Shown in pieces: positions 17,303 through 27,000 of a DNA stretch of 64,000 nucleotides. A model generated the notes under the pieces. That model was not told where the DNA came from and did no database searches. It saw nothing but the letters and a program-made list of their open reading frames with translations. Where the stretch lies: the NCBI RefSeq assembly GCF_003387355.1, contig NZ_QUNH01000002.1, positions 351,606 through 415,605 of the forward strand, written 5' to 3'. The position numbers were made by a program, and so were the translations under genes. Origin of the DNA: Winogradskyella sediminis (GTDB lineage: Bacteria > Bacteroidota > Bacteroidia > Flavobacteriales > Flavobacteriaceae). Position 1 is the stretch's first letter; each line of letters begins with the position of its first letter.

Positions 17303-18822
17303 TGAGATTATACATACCAGAGAATTTAGACATAGACCAAATTGTTTATGATTATCCACCTAATTTTAAGAAATACAAACATAAAAGAGATAAGCTATTA
17401 TATGTTATTCACTTAATAAATGCGCTTACACTCTACAACAAAGATTTAATGTATGATGACTTTGTATCTATAAGTGCAAAAATCTTACAGGACAAAATCT
17501 CTAACTATAAAGAGTACTTAAACTATCTTATTAATGTTGCAAAAATTATAGAAACGGATAATCAATACTTTGTTGGGTCAAAATCAAAAGGGTTTAGACT
17601 AACTGAAGAATACAGATGCGAAGTAGCTATTCATTCTATAAGCGACCAAACTTTTCATAGGAAACTAAAAGTGGAGCGTAACAATAGAGCAGTTTCAGTT
17701 AAGCATCTAAACTACCTAACAAAATGGTTTGATGAAAAATTGGAAATTGATATTGATTCCGTCAATAAGTTTTTAGCCGAAGAATATGTGTTGAAGAAAG
17801 ACAACAAATCTTTGTGGCAATCCAAAAAGTTTAATAACTATGGTAAGGTCGAAGTCAAATATAAAAGACCTATTGACCAGTTAAATCACGCAAAAATTAG
17901 CGTAGAAAAATTAAGTCGTAAAGATTATTACTTGTTGCACGATGATAATGTATATCGGTTCCATTCCAATCTTACTAATATGCGAAGCGTTATCAGAAAT
18001 GCAGTAACGTATGATGGCCAAAAATTAATTTCGATAGATATTAAAAATAGCCAACCTTATTTAAGCACTATATTGTTGAGTCGCTCGTTCTGGATTGAGC
18101 AAAAAAATGAGCCAAATACACAAAAAGAGTTATCAATCAGATTCGACGACCCCGAAAACCTACCTTTTTCTTCTTTTAATAGTAATAATTATAAGGTTGA
18201 TAGTAAGATTGATGATAGATTGAGTATATCTCACATCAAGGTACACGATACTGATTCTTACATTATGTTAGGAGATATTGATAAAACCCTTATGAATAAT
18301 GAGTTTAGTCAGTATATAAATCTTGTGGTGAGTGGGACACTTTATGAGTTTTTAGAACAACAATTTAGTCTACGTTTAGGGGAAACATTCTCAAACCGTA
18401 AGGAAGTAAAAACAGCAGTATTTCAAGTGCTATTTACAGATAATAGGTTTTTGGGGCAAGAGGATGCAAAACCAAAGAAGATGTTTAAGGAGATGTTCCC
18501 ATACGTGTATGAGGTGTTTAGACAGATTAAGAGTAAAGATAAATCATTACTTCCAAGATTGTTGCAGAGCATTGAGAGTTACTTAATGATAAATGTTATA
18601 GCAAAACGCATATCAATAGAATATCCAGATGCACCAATATTTACAATACACGATAGTATTTCTACCACAGCAGAATATGTAGATATTGTTGAGGCTATAA
18701 TGACAGAGGAATTAACCAAAGCGATAGGTCACGCACCTAAATTAGCTCGTGAAGAATGGTGTAAAAGCAATATGGTAAAGCATCTTGAAACTTTAAAGGA
18801 GAAAGCAAAGGTTGTCGCTTAA
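17302..18822 (+). CDS. probable TV-Pol (superfamily A-like) polymerase of the element
   Basis: I read this 506-residue protein as a member of the TV-Pol family, replication polymerases of transposons and viruses related to family A DNA polymerases and predicted to prime as well as extend. Evidence seen: motif A-like SIDIKNSQPYL with Asp246; a basic motif B-like helix SNRKEVKTAVFQVLF (Arg366, Lys367, Lys370); and motif C-like FTIHDSI with His450-Asp451, in the order and rough spacing of superfamily A palms. The R..h..lt.m..viR region before motif A (residues 219-232) also fits. The N-terminal 200 residues are helical and unassigned. It is coupled to the HTH gene. The function would be replication of an excised circular form. 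The family call rests on motif recognition, so moderate confidence. Confidence 0.65.
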   Translation: MRLYIPENLDIDQIVYDYPPNFKKYKHKRDKLLYVIHLINALTLYNKDLMYDDFVSISAKILQDKISNYKEYLNYLINVAKIIETDNQYFVGSKSKGFRLTEEYRCEVAIHSISDQTFHRKLKVERNNRAVSVKHLNYLTKWFDEKLEIDIDSVNKFLAEEYVLKKDNKSLWQSKKFNNYGKVEVKYKRPIDQLNHAKISVEKLSRKDYYLLHDDNVYRFHSNLTNMRSVIRNAVTYDGQKLISIDIKNSQPYLSTILLSRSFWIEQKNEPNTQKELSIRFDDPENLPFSSFNSNNYKVDSKIDDRLSISHIKVHDTDSYIMLGDIDKTLMNNEFSQYINLVVSGTLYEFLEQQFSLRLGETFSNRKEVKTAVFQVLFTDNRFLGQEDAKPKKMFKEMFPYVYEVFRQIKSKDKSLLPRLLQSIESYLMINVIAKRISIEYPDAPIFTIHDSISTTAEYVDIVEAIMTEELTKAIGHAPKLAREEWCKSNMVKHLETLKEKAKVVA

Positions 18823-18832
18823 ATAAAATAAT

Positions 18833-18867
18833 TGCACAACCATTGCATCATTAAATTTTTATCTTTG
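18833..18867 (+). promoter_or_regulatory. candidate Fur-family operator and -7 box of the TonB receptor operon
   Basis: TGCACAACCATTGCAT (18833-18848) is followed by the -7 box TATCTTTG (18860-18867). The same pattern TGCACnnCCATTGCAT recurs at 21847-21862 in front of the gene after the Fur-family regulator. Position across the -33 region suggests repression. The -7 box ends only five bases before the GTG start of the first gene, implying a leaderless or nearly leaderless mRNA. Confidence 0.5.
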
Positions 18868-18872
18868 TAATT

Positions 18873-19190
18873 GTGAAATTTGTAACAATCATATTATCAT
18901 TAATTATACTATTGCTTTCAGCAAAGCCTTGTTCTGATGGTCAAAATAAAGAAGACCAACACCAAGACGAGATAAGTGTTAATCACAACCACCAAGAAGA
19001 TAGTGACGATTCTTGTCCTATTACGTGTATCTGCAATTGTTGTGGTTTGTCCATTACTTACGAATCAATCAAGACATTTGATTTAAAACTCAATATTGAA
19101 ATCTCATCGGAGTTAATTTCTACATATCAACCTATTTATAGGTTTAACTTCCTTTCCAATATTTGGCAACCGCCACAAGTAATCAGCTAA
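18873..19190 (+). CDS. small exported Cys/His-rich protein (DUF6660-like)
   Basis: A 105-residue protein with an N-terminal membrane or signal segment (FVTIILSLIILLLSA), then a His/Asp-rich stretch (DQHQDEISVNHNHQEDSDD) and a cysteine cluster CPITCICNCCG. It resembles short flavobacterial proteins of the DUF6660 type that precede TonB receptors; I recognise this from memory only. The His and Cys clusters suggest a periplasmic metal-binding or metal-sensing role, which is inference. It starts with GTG, six bases after the promoter -7 box; no internal ATG would keep the signal segment. It lies 49 bases before the receptor gene and is presumably co-transcribed. Confidence 0.6.
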   Translation: MKFVTIILSLIILLLSAKPCSDGQNKEDQHQDEISVNHNHQEDSDDSCPITCICNCCGLSITYESIKTFDLKLNIEISSELISTYQPIYRFNFLSNIWQPPQVIS

Positions 19191-19239
19191 AACAAATCGA
19201 TTTTAAATCAATTATTTAGTTAATTACAAATACAATTCA

Positions 19240-21426
19240 ATGAATAAATACCTATTGAGCATAAAGCTCATATTAATACTTTGCCTATCGTTACAGGCAC
19301 AAACATCAGACATACAAATAAAAATCCTAACAGAAGCTGAAAACGAGCCTTTATTGGGCGCAACGGTTTATTTTGAAGCATTAGAAAAAGGAGCAGTAAC
19401 CGATTTTGATGGTATTGCAACTTTTACAGAAATACCAGATGGTCAGCATCAAATAATAATTTCCTTTTTAGGCTTTGAAGCATTTGAGACAACAATTCAA
19501 ATTCCAAGTAATACAGCGTTAGTCTTTAAATTAAAAGAAGGTGGTAATCAATTAGATGCTGTAGTACTGCAATCTTCAAGAAGTACGAGAACCGTTAGAA
19601 AAATACCGACACGTATAGAGTTTATAGGTGCAGAGGAATTAGGAGAAAAAGCAATAATGAATCCTACTAATATTTCTATGGTGCTTCGTGAAAGCACAGG
19701 AATACAAATGCAACAAACATCATTAAGTAGTGGGAGTACCAATATTCGTATTCAAGGTTTAGATGGTAGGTACACACAGCTTTTAAGAGATGGATTTCCA
19801 TTATATGGTGGTTTCTCAAGTGGGTTAAGTATTTTACAAATACCACCTTTAGACTTACAACAATTTGAAATTATTAAAGGAAGTTCGTCAACACTTTATG
19901 GTGGAGGTGCTATTGCAGGATTAGTAAATATGGTATCTAAAACACCAGATGAAGAACCTGCATTAGATATTATGCTAACTCAAACCCAAGCGTTAGGAAG
20001 TACTGCCAATGTATTTTATAGCAAACGAAATGAAAAATTCGGTGTATCACTTTATGGTTCTGGTCATTACCAAAAAGCATACGACCCAGAAGATGATGGC
20101 TTTAGTAACCTACCAAAAACAACATCAATTTCATTCAATCCAAAATTATTTTATTATCCATCAGATAAAACAACACTTTGGTTTGGATTAAACGGAACGT
20201 ACGATGATAGAATTGGTGGAGATATTACCAAAATTGAAAGTGGTGAAGAAGGTATTCATCAATATACAGAAGAAAACAATTCAAAACGATTAAGCAGTCA
20301 ATTGGTATATCAAACACAATTAGATTCCGTTAGTTCAGTAGAGTTTAAAAATAGTGTCTCTTTTTTCGATAGGAATTTAACCGTTCCGGATTTCAATTTT
20401 GATGGCAAACAGACAAATACGTTTACTGAAATCACATATAATACAGCATCAGAAAAAACGGATTGGATAGTTGGAGCTAATCTTTATACCTCAAATTTCG
20501 ATGAAAATGATAACGCACCACTACAGAGAGACCAAAAAGATGTAACCTTTGGCGCATTTGCAAATAATATTTATGATTTATCAGATAATTGGATATTAGA
20601 AACAGGATTAAGAGCAGATTATAATACGGATTTCGGTTTCTTTCCACTTCCAAGAATTTCATTACTTTATAAAAACAATAGTGGATTTTCAAGTAGAATT
20701 GGTGGAGGTTTAGGGTATAAGATTCCTGATATTTTTACAGAAGAAGCAGAGTATATCAATTTTGAAAATGTGCTTGCTATAGATAAATCTACAGTAGATG
20801 CAGAACGTTCTTATGGTGTTAATTTCGATGTGAATTATCAAACACGATTATCGGATGAGATTGGTTTTTCCATAAACCAATTATTCTATGTGACTGCTAT
20901 TAATGATGGACTGCTTTTAAATTCTACAGATAACGGTTTATTTCAGTTTGAAAATGCACCAGATGAAATCTTTAGCAAAGGAGCAGAAACCAATATTAAG
21001 TTTACTTACAAAGACTTTAGATGGTTTTTAAACTATGCGCTTATTGATACCAAACTAAATTATTTACCTGGCAATCCACAAAAGCCATTAACAGCAAAGC
21101 ATAACGCAGGTAGTGTTTTAATGTACGAATCTGAAAAATGGCGTATTGGTTATGAAACCTTTTATACAGGAAAACAATTCTTATCCAATGGTACAGAAAC
21201 TACAGACTTTGTAACTATGGGTTTATTGGTGATGCGTAACTTTAAATTAGGTAGCGTATTTGTAAACTTTGAAAACTTTACAGATAGAAGACAAAGCAGG
21301 TTTTCACCTTTGGTTTTACCACCGCACGAAAATCCTGTTTTCCCAGAAATATATGCACCTACAGATGGTTTTATTTTTAGTGTAGGACTCATAATCAAAC
21401 CATTTGGAAACGAAGAAGACGATTAA
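19240..21426 (+). CDS. TonB-dependent outer-membrane receptor, metal-associated
   Basis: A 728-residue receptor: signal peptide ending LSLQAQ, a carboxypeptidase-regulatory-like Ig domain (about residues 22-95, GATVYFEALEKGAVTDFDGIA), a plug domain (about 115-235, with IRIQGLDGRYTQLLRDG and SSTLYGGGAIAGLVN), and then a 22-strand barrel to the C-terminus. It moves a ligand across the outer membrane with energy from TonB. The ligand is unknown; its position between a Cys/His-rich small protein and a Fur-family regulator, on an island of metal transporters, points to a metal or metal complex. The Fur-type gene follows after two bases, so the three form one operon. Confidence 0.88.
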   Translation: MNKYLLSIKLILILCLSLQAQTSDIQIKILTEAENEPLLGATVYFEALEKGAVTDFDGIATFTEIPDGQHQIIISFLGFEAFETTIQIPSNTALVFKLKEGGNQLDAVVLQSSRSTRTVRKIPTRIEFIGAEELGEKAIMNPTNISMVLRESTGIQMQQTSLSSGSTNIRIQGLDGRYTQLLRDGFPLYGGFSSGLSILQIPPLDLQQFEIIKGSSSTLYGGGAIAGLVNMVSKTPDEEPALDIMLTQTQALGSTANVFYSKRNEKFGVSLYGSGHYQKAYDPEDDGFSNLPKTTSISFNPKLFYYPSDKTTLWFGLNGTYDDRIGGDITKIESGEEGIHQYTEENNSKRLSSQLVYQTQLDSVSSVEFKNSVSFFDRNLTVPDFNFDGKQTNTFTEITYNTASEKTDWIVGANLYTSNFDENDNAPLQRDQKDVTFGAFANNIYDLSDNWILETGLRADYNTDFGFFPLPRISLLYKNNSGFSSRIGGGLGYKIPDIFTEEAEYINFENVLAIDKSTVDAERSYGVNFDVNYQTRLSDEIGFSINQLFYVTAINDGLLLNSTDNGLFQFENAPDEIFSKGAETNIKFTYKDFRWFLNYALIDTKLNYLPGNPQKPLTAKHNAGSVLMYESEKWRIGYETFYTGKQFLSNGTETTDFVTMGLLVMRNFKLGSVFVNFENFTDRRQSRFSPLVLPPHENPVFPEIYAPTDGFIFSVGLIIKPFGNEEDD

Positions 21427-21428
21427 TT

Positions 21429-21842
21429 ATGGAAACAATAGAACAAGTTTTAGAATCAAAAAACATACGCATTACTGCAATGCGTATGTTAATTTATAAG
21501 TTCCTAGTTGAGAAAGAGGTCGCAGTAACATTGAGTGATATAGAAAATGCTTTTGAAAAAGCAGATAGAACTACCTTATACCGTACAATTAAAACTTTTG
21601 AGGAAAAAGATATTGTCCATCAAATTGATGATGGCACAGGAATAACAAAGTATGCATTGTGTGAAAAGGATTGTAATTGTGAAATTGAAACTGATTTGCA
21701 TTTGCACTTTCATTGTACAAACTGCAACAAAACTATTTGCCTAACCGAAAACAAAATTCCGAAAATAACAGTTCCTGATGGTTTTATTTCAGAAAATGTA
21801 AACTTGGTTGTAAAGGGTATATGTGATAAGTGTAGTGGATAA
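21429..21842 (+). CDS. Fur-family metalloregulator
   Basis: A 137-residue repressor of the Fur/Zur/PerR superfamily. The winged helix spans about residues 10-75, with recognition helix DRTTLYRTIKTFEEK. The dimerisation domain has HLHFHCTNCNKTIC (His91, His93, His95, Cys96, Cys99) and ends ICDKC (Cys132, Cys135), so the four-cysteine structural zinc site is intact. Extra cysteines in CEKDCNCE (78-84) are unusual. It is encoded two bases after the receptor gene. A matching candidate operator lies in front of its own operon and in front of the next gene, suggesting autoregulation. The sensed metal (zinc, iron, copper or other) cannot be read from sequence. Confidence 0.88.
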   Translation: METIEQVLESKNIRITAMRMLIYKFLVEKEVAVTLSDIENAFEKADRTTLYRTIKTFEEKDIVHQIDDGTGITKYALCEKDCNCEIETDLHLHFHCTNCNKTICLTENKIPKITVPDGFISENVNLVVKGICDKCSG

Positions 21843-21846
21843 CAAA

Positions 21847-21882
21847 TGCACTTCCATTGCATTGGTTTTTATATCATTTTTG
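21847..21882 (+). promoter_or_regulatory. second candidate Fur-family operator
   Basis: TGCACTTCCATTGCAT (21847-21862) repeats the 18833 site at 14 of 16 bases. A -7-like CATTTTTG follows at 21875-21882, with the same 12-base gap between operator end and box. It lies between the regulator gene and the methyltransferase-like gene. Confidence 0.45.
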
Positions 21883-21908
21883 TATCAACATAATTAATAT
21901 AGGAATCA

Positions 21909-22493
21909 ATGCTTTTATTCATTTTCTTTATAATTTACTTTCTATTTGTATTTATAATCAGGTCAATTTTATTAAAAACTAAAACAGGTATTAATCCATT
22001 CACCTTTAATAAAACTGATGATGCTCACGGTTTTAATGGAAAGGTGTTTACCGCCATATCATTTATCGAGTTGATTGTTGTTGGAATCTACGCCTTTAAG
22101 ATTGAGTGGTATAAATATTTGCTTCCTTTTTGGTATATAGAAAATGAAACTTTATCCATAATTGGTTGGGGATTTTTAATTATTTCTCTAATTGTAGTTT
22201 GGATTGCTCAATCACAAATGGCTAATTCGTGGAGAATTGGAATTGATGAAAAGAATAAAACAAAACTTGTGACTAAAGGATTATTTTCAATTTCCAGAAA
22301 CCCAATCTTTCTTGGAATTATGATTGCGAATATTGGATTGTTTTTTGTCATTCCAAATGCCTTTACACTATTGATAATATCACTATCGACAATAAGCATA
22401 AATACACAAATCAGATTAGAAGAAGAATTTTTAGAACAAGAGTTTGAAAATGAGTACGTAAAGTATTCAAAAAAAGTGAGGCGTTGGATATGA
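21909..22493 (+). CDS. isoprenylcysteine methyltransferase-like membrane protein
   Basis: A 194-residue membrane protein with four to five helices. The C-terminal part has WRIGIDEKNKTKLVTKGLFSISRNPIFLGI, the RNPxxxG-type cofactor motif of the ICMT/PEMT-like methyltransferase family, and ends with EEEFLEQEFENEYVKYSKKVRRWI. Bacterial members of this family commonly accompany metal-efflux genes, and no substrate is established. It has its own candidate Fur-type operator upstream, so it is probably part of the same regulon as the receptor. Function beyond the fold is unknown. Confidence 0.75.
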   Translation: MLLFIFFIIYFLFVFIIRSILLKTKTGINPFTFNKTDDAHGFNGKVFTAISFIELIVVGIYAFKIEWYKYLLPFWYIENETLSIIGWGFLIISLIVVWIAQSQMANSWRIGIDEKNKTKLVTKGLFSISRNPIFLGIMIANIGLFFVIPNAFTLLIISLSTISINTQIRLEEEFLEQEFENEYVKYSKKVRRWI

Positions 22494-22583
22494 GAATTTA
22501 AATTTTAAAGTATTAAACTATCTTTAAAAATCAGAATCAAAGCCTAGAAATGCAAATGTGAATTAAAGCTGATGTTAAATATT

Positions 22584-23378
22584 ATGAAAAAAACAATATT
22601 TGAAATTACCAAAATGGATTGTCCTTCAGAAGAAAATCTTATCCGAATGAAATTGGATGGAATTTCCGAGATAGCTAATTTGAAATTTGACATACCAAAT
22701 CGAAAATTGACAGTTTTTCATACTGGTGAAATAGATTCCATTGAGAAATCAGTTATTGATTTAAATTTAGGAGGAAAGAAGATTTCAACTGAAGATACTG
22801 AACAAGTAAATTTCGAAGAAAACAAGAGTCAAAAGAAATTACTCTGGTCTGTTCTTATCATAAATTTTGCCTTTTTTATTATTGAAATGACAACTGGAAT
22901 TATTTCAAAATCAATGGGCCTTGTTGCTGATAGTTTAGATATGCTTGCAGATAGTTTTGTTTACGGAATTAGTCTGTTTGCAGTTGGAGGAACAGTGATA
23001 AAGAAAAAGCGGATTGCAAAAACAGCAGGCTATTTTCAAATAGCATTGGCTGTTATAGGCTTTATTGAAGTATTAAGAAGATTTTTTGGAGAGGAAAAAC
23101 TACCTAATTTTTCAACAATGATTATTGTTTCAATTTTTGCATTAATCGCAAACGGAATTTGCCTTTACATTTTACAAAAATCAAAGAGCAAAGAAGAAGC
23201 GCATATGAAAGCCAGTATGATCTTCACTTCAAACGATGTGATTATCAATTTAGGTGTTATTTCAGCAGGATTGTTAGTAAACTGGTTAGACTCTTCTAAA
23301 CCTGACTTGATTATAGGTACAATTGTTTTTGTATTAGTAATTCAAGGGGCGATAAGAATATTAAAACTAGGGAAATAA
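22584..23378 (+). CDS. CDF-like cation transporter with N-terminal ferredoxin-like domain (copy 1)
   Basis: A 264-residue protein. Residues 1-70 form an HMA-like ferredoxin fold (IFEITKMDCPSEENLIRMK) that lacks the CxxC metal site and keeps only MDC. Residues about 80-264 are a cation diffusion facilitator membrane domain with helices including ADSLDMLADSFVYG, where the Asp-x3-Asp pair of TM2 is present. In TM5 the usual His-x3-Asp reads FTSND, so His is Phe. This suggests an altered metal site. It is about two thirds identical by eye to the copy at 33843. The start is ATG 22584; an upstream ATG at 22572 adds four residues. It would export divalent cations, with specificity unknown. Confidence 0.82.
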   Translation: MKKTIFEITKMDCPSEENLIRMKLDGISEIANLKFDIPNRKLTVFHTGEIDSIEKSVIDLNLGGKKISTEDTEQVNFEENKSQKKLLWSVLIINFAFFIIEMTTGIISKSMGLVADSLDMLADSFVYGISLFAVGGTVIKKKRIAKTAGYFQIALAVIGFIEVLRRFFGEEKLPNFSTMIIVSIFALIANGICLYILQKSKSKEEAHMKASMIFTSNDVIINLGVISAGLLVNWLDSSKPDLIIGTIVFVLVIQGAIRILKLGK

Positions 23379-23551
23379 AAAAAGTAAAGGCTACAATCTA
23401 GAGTAATATTAATAACTGATTTAAGTTAAATTGCTATAAGTATAAATAAAAGTTATTTTAAGGTTTTAGAGCGATAATTGTTATTTCTATTTTTCTTAAA
23501 TATTGTTAAAATTATTTAGAATCATTATAATTTGTTACTTTTGTAACATAA

Positions 23552-23965
23552 ATGAAAAAAGTATCTCATAAAATAGTGTCTTTACTAATGGCTTTTGTAT
23601 TGTTATTCTCTACAATGTCATTTACTGTGAATATGCATTATTGTGGAGATACTTTAGTAGAATCTGCTATCTTTCAAAAAGCCAAAGGTTGCGGAATGGA
23701 AATGGAAAAGCCTTCAACCGAAGAATGTTCTATTACCAAGAAAAATTGTTGTGATGATAAACAATTAGCAATTGAAGGTCAAGACGAATTACAATTGCAA
23801 GTTGACAAAATCACGTTTGAGCAACAAGTATTCATCGCTTCATTTGTTTATACTTACATTAACCTTTTTGAAGGTTTAGACAGTAATGTATCTACCTACG
23901 AAGAATACAAACCACCACTCGTCATAAGGCAACTCTACAAGATTGACGAGACATACTTAATTTGA
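23552..23965 (+). CDS. HYC_CC_PP family protein
   Basis: A 137-residue exported protein carrying the three signatures that name its family: MHYC (His29-Tyr30-Cys31), CC (Cys66-Cys67) and KPP near residue 123. The signal segment is VSLLMAFVLLFSTMSF. Such proteins recur next to RND metal pumps in Bacteroidota, and no biochemical role is known to me; the paired cysteines suggest metal binding or transfer. It is the first gene of the efflux operon, with a TACTTTTG -7 box at 23535-23542, nine bases before the ATG, and lies about 107 bases ahead of the RND pump. Confidence 0.75.
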   Translation: MKKVSHKIVSLLMAFVLLFSTMSFTVNMHYCGDTLVESAIFQKAKGCGMEMEKPSTEECSITKKNCCDDKQLAIEGQDELQLQVDKITFEQQVFIASFVYTYINLFEGLDSNVSTYEEYKPPLVIRQLYKIDETYLI

Positions 23966-24072
23966 TTTTTAAACAATAGACTCTTTTATCCTATGACTGC
24001 AATGTCGTAAGGATAATTTACTGTATTCGGTGTTTTTACAACACTATTGTCTAATTGTTTAAAATCAATCAT

Positions 24073-27000
24073 ATGCTAAATAAAAGCATCAAATTTTTAA
24101 TAGAAAACAAACTCGTTGCAGTTTTACTACTTGTCCTTTTTATTGGATGGGGAACTGTTAATGCACCTTTTAATTGGGATACAGGATTTTTGCCAAGTAA
24201 CCCTGTAGCAGTAGATGCTATTCCCGATATAGGTGAAAATCAACAAATCGTATTTACCAAGTGGGATGGTCGTTCCCCACAAGATATAGAAGACCAAATA
24301 ACCTATCCATTAACCACATCATTATTGGGTATTCCTGGAGTGAAAACCATTCGTAGTTCCTCTATGTTTGGGTTTTCAAGCATCTATATCATTTTTGAAG
24401 AGGATATAGAATTTTACTGGAGCAGAAGTCGTATTCTCGAAAAACTTAATTCCTTACCAAGTGGTTTATTACCCGAAGGTGTTAATCCAGCGTTAGGTCC
24501 AGATGCCACAGGATTAGGACAAATATTTTGGTACACACTTGAAGGTCGTGATGAGAACGGTAATGTAACAGGTGGTTGGGATTTACACGAATTACGTAGT
24601 ATTCAAGATTACTATGTTAAATATGCTCTATCTTCTGCAAGTGGTGTTTCAGAGGTTGCTTCTATTGGTGGCTATGTTCAGGAGTATCAAGTGGACGTAA
24701 ATCCAGAACTAATGCGTCAGTATAATATTGGATTGCATCACGTTGTAAAAGCGGTTAAGGAAAGTAATAAGGATATTGGTGCACAGACTTTGGAAATTAA
24801 CCAAGCCGAATATTTAGTGCGTGGTTTGGGTTATGTGAAATCCATTTCAGACATCGAAAATGCAGTAGTCACTTCAGAAGATTATACTTCAATTAGGATA
24901 AAGGATATTGGTAAAGTTTCATTAGGTCCTGCAACAAGACGTGGTTTATTAGATAAAGAAGGTGCAGAGGTTGTTGGTGCTGTTGTGGTGGCTCGTTATG
25001 GCGCAAACCCAATGGAAGTTATCAATAATGTGAAAGAGAAGATTAATGAATTAAGTGCAGGATTACCTTCAAAAGTATTGGCGGATGGTAGAACTTCCCA
25101 AGTAACAATAGTCCCATTTTATGACAGAACAGAACTGATACAAGAAACTTTAGGTACACTCAATGAAGCATTGACTTTAGAAATCTTAATTACCATCCTG
25201 GTAATTATCATTATGGTATTTAATCTTCGAGCTTCCATACTAATTTCTGGACTTTTACCAGTAGCGGTTTTAATGGTGTTTATTGCGATGAAACTCTTTG
25301 GTGTTGATGCTAATATTGTGGCATTATCAGGTATTGCTATTGCTATTGGTACAATGGTCGACGTAGGTGTCATACTATCAGAAAACATTATAAGGCATTT
25401 GGATGAAAACGAAAATGTCATTCCGACAGAGCAAGGAACGAGCGACGAGGAATCTCATAAAAAGTTACCCATAAACACAGTAGTCTATAACGCAACAGCT
25501 GAAGTGTCTGGTGCAATCGTAACCGCAGTTATGACAACTATTATCAGTTTCATTCCTGTATTTACAATGATTGGAGCGGAAGGAAAACTATTCAGACCAT
25601 TAGCCTTCACAAAGACTTTTGCATTAACAACTTCTATAATAGTAGCGTTGTTTTTAATTCCACCGTTTGCTGCATTTTTATTCAGAAAGAAAAACATCAA
25701 AAACACTTTTAAATATGTTTTAAATGGTGTTTTAATAGCATTGGGAATCGTAGCCATAGTCTATGGATATTGGTTAGGATTAATTTTAATTGCGTTTGGG
25801 ATTACAGCATTTCTCAATCTTCAAAGTAAGATAACAGACAAGCAAGCTAATCTTATCAATATCATTATTTCGGTATCAGCTATTGTATTCTTGTTAGCCG
25901 AATATTGGAGACCATTAGGCGTTGATAAAAGCATTTTTTGGAATCTCATTTTTGTGAGTGTTATTTGCTTTGGTTTATTAGGTGTTTTCTCATTATTTAT
26001 AAAATACTACACACGTATTTTAAGGTGGTGTTTAGATAATAAGTTATTGTTTTTATCTGTACCAACGGCTATTGTAATTGCAGGTTTTTTCATTATGAAA
26101 AATACAGGCAAAGAGTTTATGCCCTCATTAAATGAAGGCTCATTTCTACTAATGCCAACCTCGATGCCTCATTCTGGCGTGGAAGAAAATAAACGTGTTT
26201 TACAGCAATTGGATATGGCAGTAGCCAGTATTCCAGAGATTGAAACCGTAGTTGGTAAAGCAGGTAGAACAGAATCAGCGTTAGACCCAGCACCTTTGTC
26301 GATGTATGAAAATATCATTCAGTATAAACCAGAATATATGCTGAATGAAAACGGAGTACGCCAACGCTATAAAGTCAATGATGATGGTGAATATGTGTTA
26401 AAAAACGGAATGTCATTGCGAGCGGAACAGCGTGAAGCGTGGCAATCTCTTAAAGCAAAAGAACAACTCATTCCAGACGATGATGGCGAGTTCTACCGTA
26501 ATTGGCGACCAGAAATACAGTCACCGGACGATATTTGGAATGAAATCGTAAAAGTCACGAAATTACCTGGTGTCACTTCTGCACCTAAACTACAACCTAT
26601 TGAAACCCGATTGGTAATGCTTCAAACAGGAATGAGAGCACCTATGGGAATTAAAGTAAAAGGTCAAGACTTAAAGCAGATTGAAGCGTTTGGTGTGCAA
26701 TTAGAAAACATCATCAAGGAAGCTGAAGGTGTTAAAAAAGAAGCTGTTTTTGCAGACCGTATTGTTGGTAAACCCTATTTGTTAATTGATATTGATAGAG
26801 AGAAAATTGCACGTTATGGCATTTCGATACAAGATGTTCAAGATGTATTAAAAGTAGCAGTTGGTGGTATGGTCTTAACCCAAACGGTAGAAGGTCGAGA
26901 GCGATATGGTGTACGAGTACGATACCCAAGAGAATTACGAGCAAACCCAACAGACTTACAACAGATTTATGTGCCAGTTGAAAAAGGAAGTCCTGTGCCT

